This document shows, piece by piece, positions 25,398 to 26,765 of a DNA stretch of 26,765 nt. The position numbers were made by a program, and so were the translations under genes. Position 1 is the first letter of the stretch; each line of letters starts with the position of its first letter. The notes beneath the pieces are model-generated. The model did not search any database. It saw only the letters and a list, made by a program, of their open reading frames with translations, and was not told the origin of the DNA. This DNA comes from Mollicutes bacterium (GTDB taxonomy: Bacteria > Bacillota_I > Bacilli_A > Izemoplasmatales > Izemoplasmataceae), in the NCBI GenBank assembly GCA_003551455.1, contig PUMR01000074.1, positions 1 to 26,765 on the forward strand, read 5' to 3'.

Positions 25398-26591
25398 ATG
25401 GAAAAAGCGACTTTCGATGCCGAACGCGTGAAACGCTTGGACACATTCATGCAACGATATCTCCAAATGGAAACGGGCGCGGCCAAACGGACACTCTACA
25501 ACGATTTCAAGGAAGACATCGAATCCGTCACCCCGCTCGACATCTTCCATCTGCGGATGTATGGAGATAAGACCGACTTCTCGACAGGCGCCATCAAGGA
25601 AAGCGCCGACCGCTTCGTGAACCTTTTCCACAAAGGGCTCGCGAAACACCGTCTGCGCGAACCGATGCATCCGCTCTTCCGATTGCTGTTGGCCGAGAAC
25701 GAGGCGATCAAGAATCAGCTCGACGCTTTGAAACCCCAGTTTCAACGAGGCTTGTCGGCGAAGAAGAAAGGCGCCCTCGCCGAAGGGTTCGAGGCGCTCG
25801 GCGAAATCGAGAAGAAATTCGTGATGATGCAGAACATCCTCTTTCCCGCCATGGAAGCGAAAGCTCCCTCGGCGCGGCCCATGCAAGTCCTCTGGTCTTT
25901 GCATGACGAGGCTTTGAAGAAGCGGACGTCGTTCATGGAGATGTTACAAGAGGACCATACCGACGCCACCTTCTTCAAAGAAATCGGGGAAGTCTATTTC
26001 CTCATCCGCGGCATCCTGCAAAAGGAGGAACTCATCCTTTTCCCCACCGCCAGGGAGGTCATCCCCGAGGAAACTCTCGACAAGATGCACGGTGAATGTC
26101 TCGAACACGGCTTCGCCTTCATCCGGGGTGCGCCGCCGGAGATGCGAAAGAGCGAGAGGCCCCTCTGTGACGCTCCGACGGGTCGGTTCTACACCGAAAC
26201 CGCCGATCTCTCCTTGGAACAAGTCGCCCTTCTTTTCGACCACCTGCCGCTCGACATCACCTATGTCGACGCCGAGGACAAGGTCCGCTACTTCAACCGT
26301 CCCCGGGAGAGGCACTTCCCTCGCACTCCCGCCGTCATCGGCCGGCGGGTGCAAAACTGCCATCCACCAGAAAGCGTCGAGGTCGTCGAGAAGATTCTCC
26401 AAGCCTTCAAGAAGGGCACGCGGGATGTGGCCGAGTTCCACATCCCTTTCCGGGAGCGCTTCCTCCACATCCGCTACTTTGCGGTCAGGGATGAGGAAAA
26501 ACGTTATCGTGGCGTGTTGGAGGTCTCTCAAGACATCAGCCGCATACAGGACCTCCAAGGCGAAAAGCGGCTGCTCGACTGGGAGGAGTGA
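25398..26591 (+). CDS. DUF438 / hemerythrin-like / PAS protein
   Basis: The product has 397 residues. The N-terminal ~75 resemble DUF438 (RLDTFMQRYLQMETGAAKRT); the middle (about 88-235) is a hemerythrin-like four-helix region (HPLFRLLLAENEAIKNQLDA, then NILFPAMEAKAP and VLWSLHDEALKK); the end (about 275-385) is a PAS domain (DITYVDAEDKVRYFNRPRER, VQNCHPPESV, FAVRDEEKRYRGVLEVSQDI). The order matches the known DUF438-HHE-PAS architecture, thought to sense oxygen, redox or a small ligand. Two expected hemerythrin ligand positions look replaced: the usual HY..KEN reads K140-F141...Q145-N146. The site before the ATG, AAAAGGGGTG, is adequate. It is downstream of psuG in the same transcript; the functional link is unclear. 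No terminator was seen after it. Confidence 0.9.
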   Translation: MEKATFDAERVKRLDTFMQRYLQMETGAAKRTLYNDFKEDIESVTPLDIFHLRMYGDKTDFSTGAIKESADRFVNLFHKGLAKHRLREPMHPLFRLLLAENEAIKNQLDALKPQFQRGLSAKKKGALAEGFEALGEIEKKFVMMQNILFPAMEAKAPSARPMQVLWSLHDEALKKRTSFMEMLQEDHTDATFFKEIGEVYFLIRGILQKEELILFPTAREVIPEETLDKMHGECLEHGFAFIRGAPPEMRKSERPLCDAPTGRFYTETADLSLEQVALLFDHLPLDITYVDAEDKVRYFNRPRERHFPRTPAVIGRRVQNCHPPESVEVVEKILQAFKKGTRDVAEFHIPFRERFLHIRYFAVRDEEKRYRGVLEVSQDISRIQDLQGEKRLLDWEE

Positions 26592-26715
26592 CCACCCGAA
26601 CACATTCAACTGACGCTTTCGGCCGAGGGAAACATAGCTTGAATTTCGGTAGCGTAAAATAGTTTGTGTAAATGACGAAAGCATGAATCAATGAAAAGGG
26701 AAGCCCTCAATCCTG

Positions 26716-26721
26716 TATAAT
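26716..26721 (+). promoter_or_regulatory. -10 box before the gene at the right edge
   Basis: A perfect TATAAT (26716-26721) without a clear -35 box, about 39 bases before the ATG at 26760. Confidence 0.4.
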
Positions 26722-26759
26722 TAGATTATCCCAACCTACCACAGGAGAAAGGACTTCCT

Positions 26760-26765
26760 ATGACA
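26760..26765 (+). CDS. Start of a further gene (partial, two codons)
   Basis: An ATG-ACA start at the very edge, preceded by CAGGAGAAAGGACTTCCT, which contains a strong ribosome binding site, and a TATAAT box. The product cannot be identified. Confidence 0.5.

Overview
The window reads as chromosomal DNA of a Bacillota-type bacterium. By eye it is fairly GC-rich, with C/G-ending codons. Ribosome binding sites are strong (AAGGAGG type), promoters are housekeeping -35/-10 boxes, lipoproteins have classical lipoboxes, and rho-independent terminators are plentiful. TGA is used as a stop (for example at the end of oppB) and Trp is TGG, so the code is the standard one and not the Mycoplasma code. 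The style of the OppA protein and the coiled-coil insertions in the Opp ATPases suggest a lineage near the wall-less or Mollicutes-related Bacilli (Acholeplasma/Haloplasma/Izemoplasma-like). That placement is inference from remembered family style. No rRNA, tRNA, CRISPR array, insertion sequence or phage gene was seen.

Layout. Positions 1-240 (minus strand) hold the 5' part of a small lipoprotein gene with a clear promoter. An AT-richer gap follows, then a small two-helix membrane protein (928-1443). Positions 1944-14455 are dominated by an oligopeptide ABC transporter: a very large lipoprotein oppA with its own promoters and terminator, then, after a 0.7-kb regulatory gap, an overlapping oppB-oppC-oppD-oppF run and a small DUF3899-like membrane protein closed by a terminator. 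Next are a PHP-domain lipoprotein and a membrane-anchored glycerophosphodiester phosphodiesterase (14527-17524). These converge on a minus-strand mscS-PAP2 pair (17548-19511). A divergent plus-strand lipoprotein (19685-20401) is followed by hpt, and hpt converges on pyrG (minus, 21127-22734). pyrG is divergent from a MATE exporter gene. psuG and a DUF438/hemerythrin/PAS protein follow, and the first codons of another gene lie at the right edge.

The most unusual object is the Opp transporter. Four of its five subunits are enlarged relative to the usual family size. OppA carries about 845 extra N-terminal residues made of Big2, OB-like and DUF5011-like modules. OppC carries about 620 extracytoplasmic residues with three copies of a beta-sandwich-like module. 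OppD and OppF each carry a charged coiled coil, inserted at different places in the nucleotide-binding domain. The extracellular additions are very acidic and the cytosolic ones are Lys/Glu/Arg-rich, so the complex is elaborated on both membrane faces. A second strong signal is the pyrG leader: a good promoter whose predicted start is GGGC, followed by a hairpin with a C-rich 5' arm just before the ribosome binding site. This is the layout of CTP-sensing attenuation by reiterative G addition known from Bacillus pyrG.

The other genes are mostly nucleotide salvage or synthesis (hpt, pyrG, psuG), lipid or phosphate metabolism (gdpD, PAP2), osmotic protection (mscS) and export (MATE).
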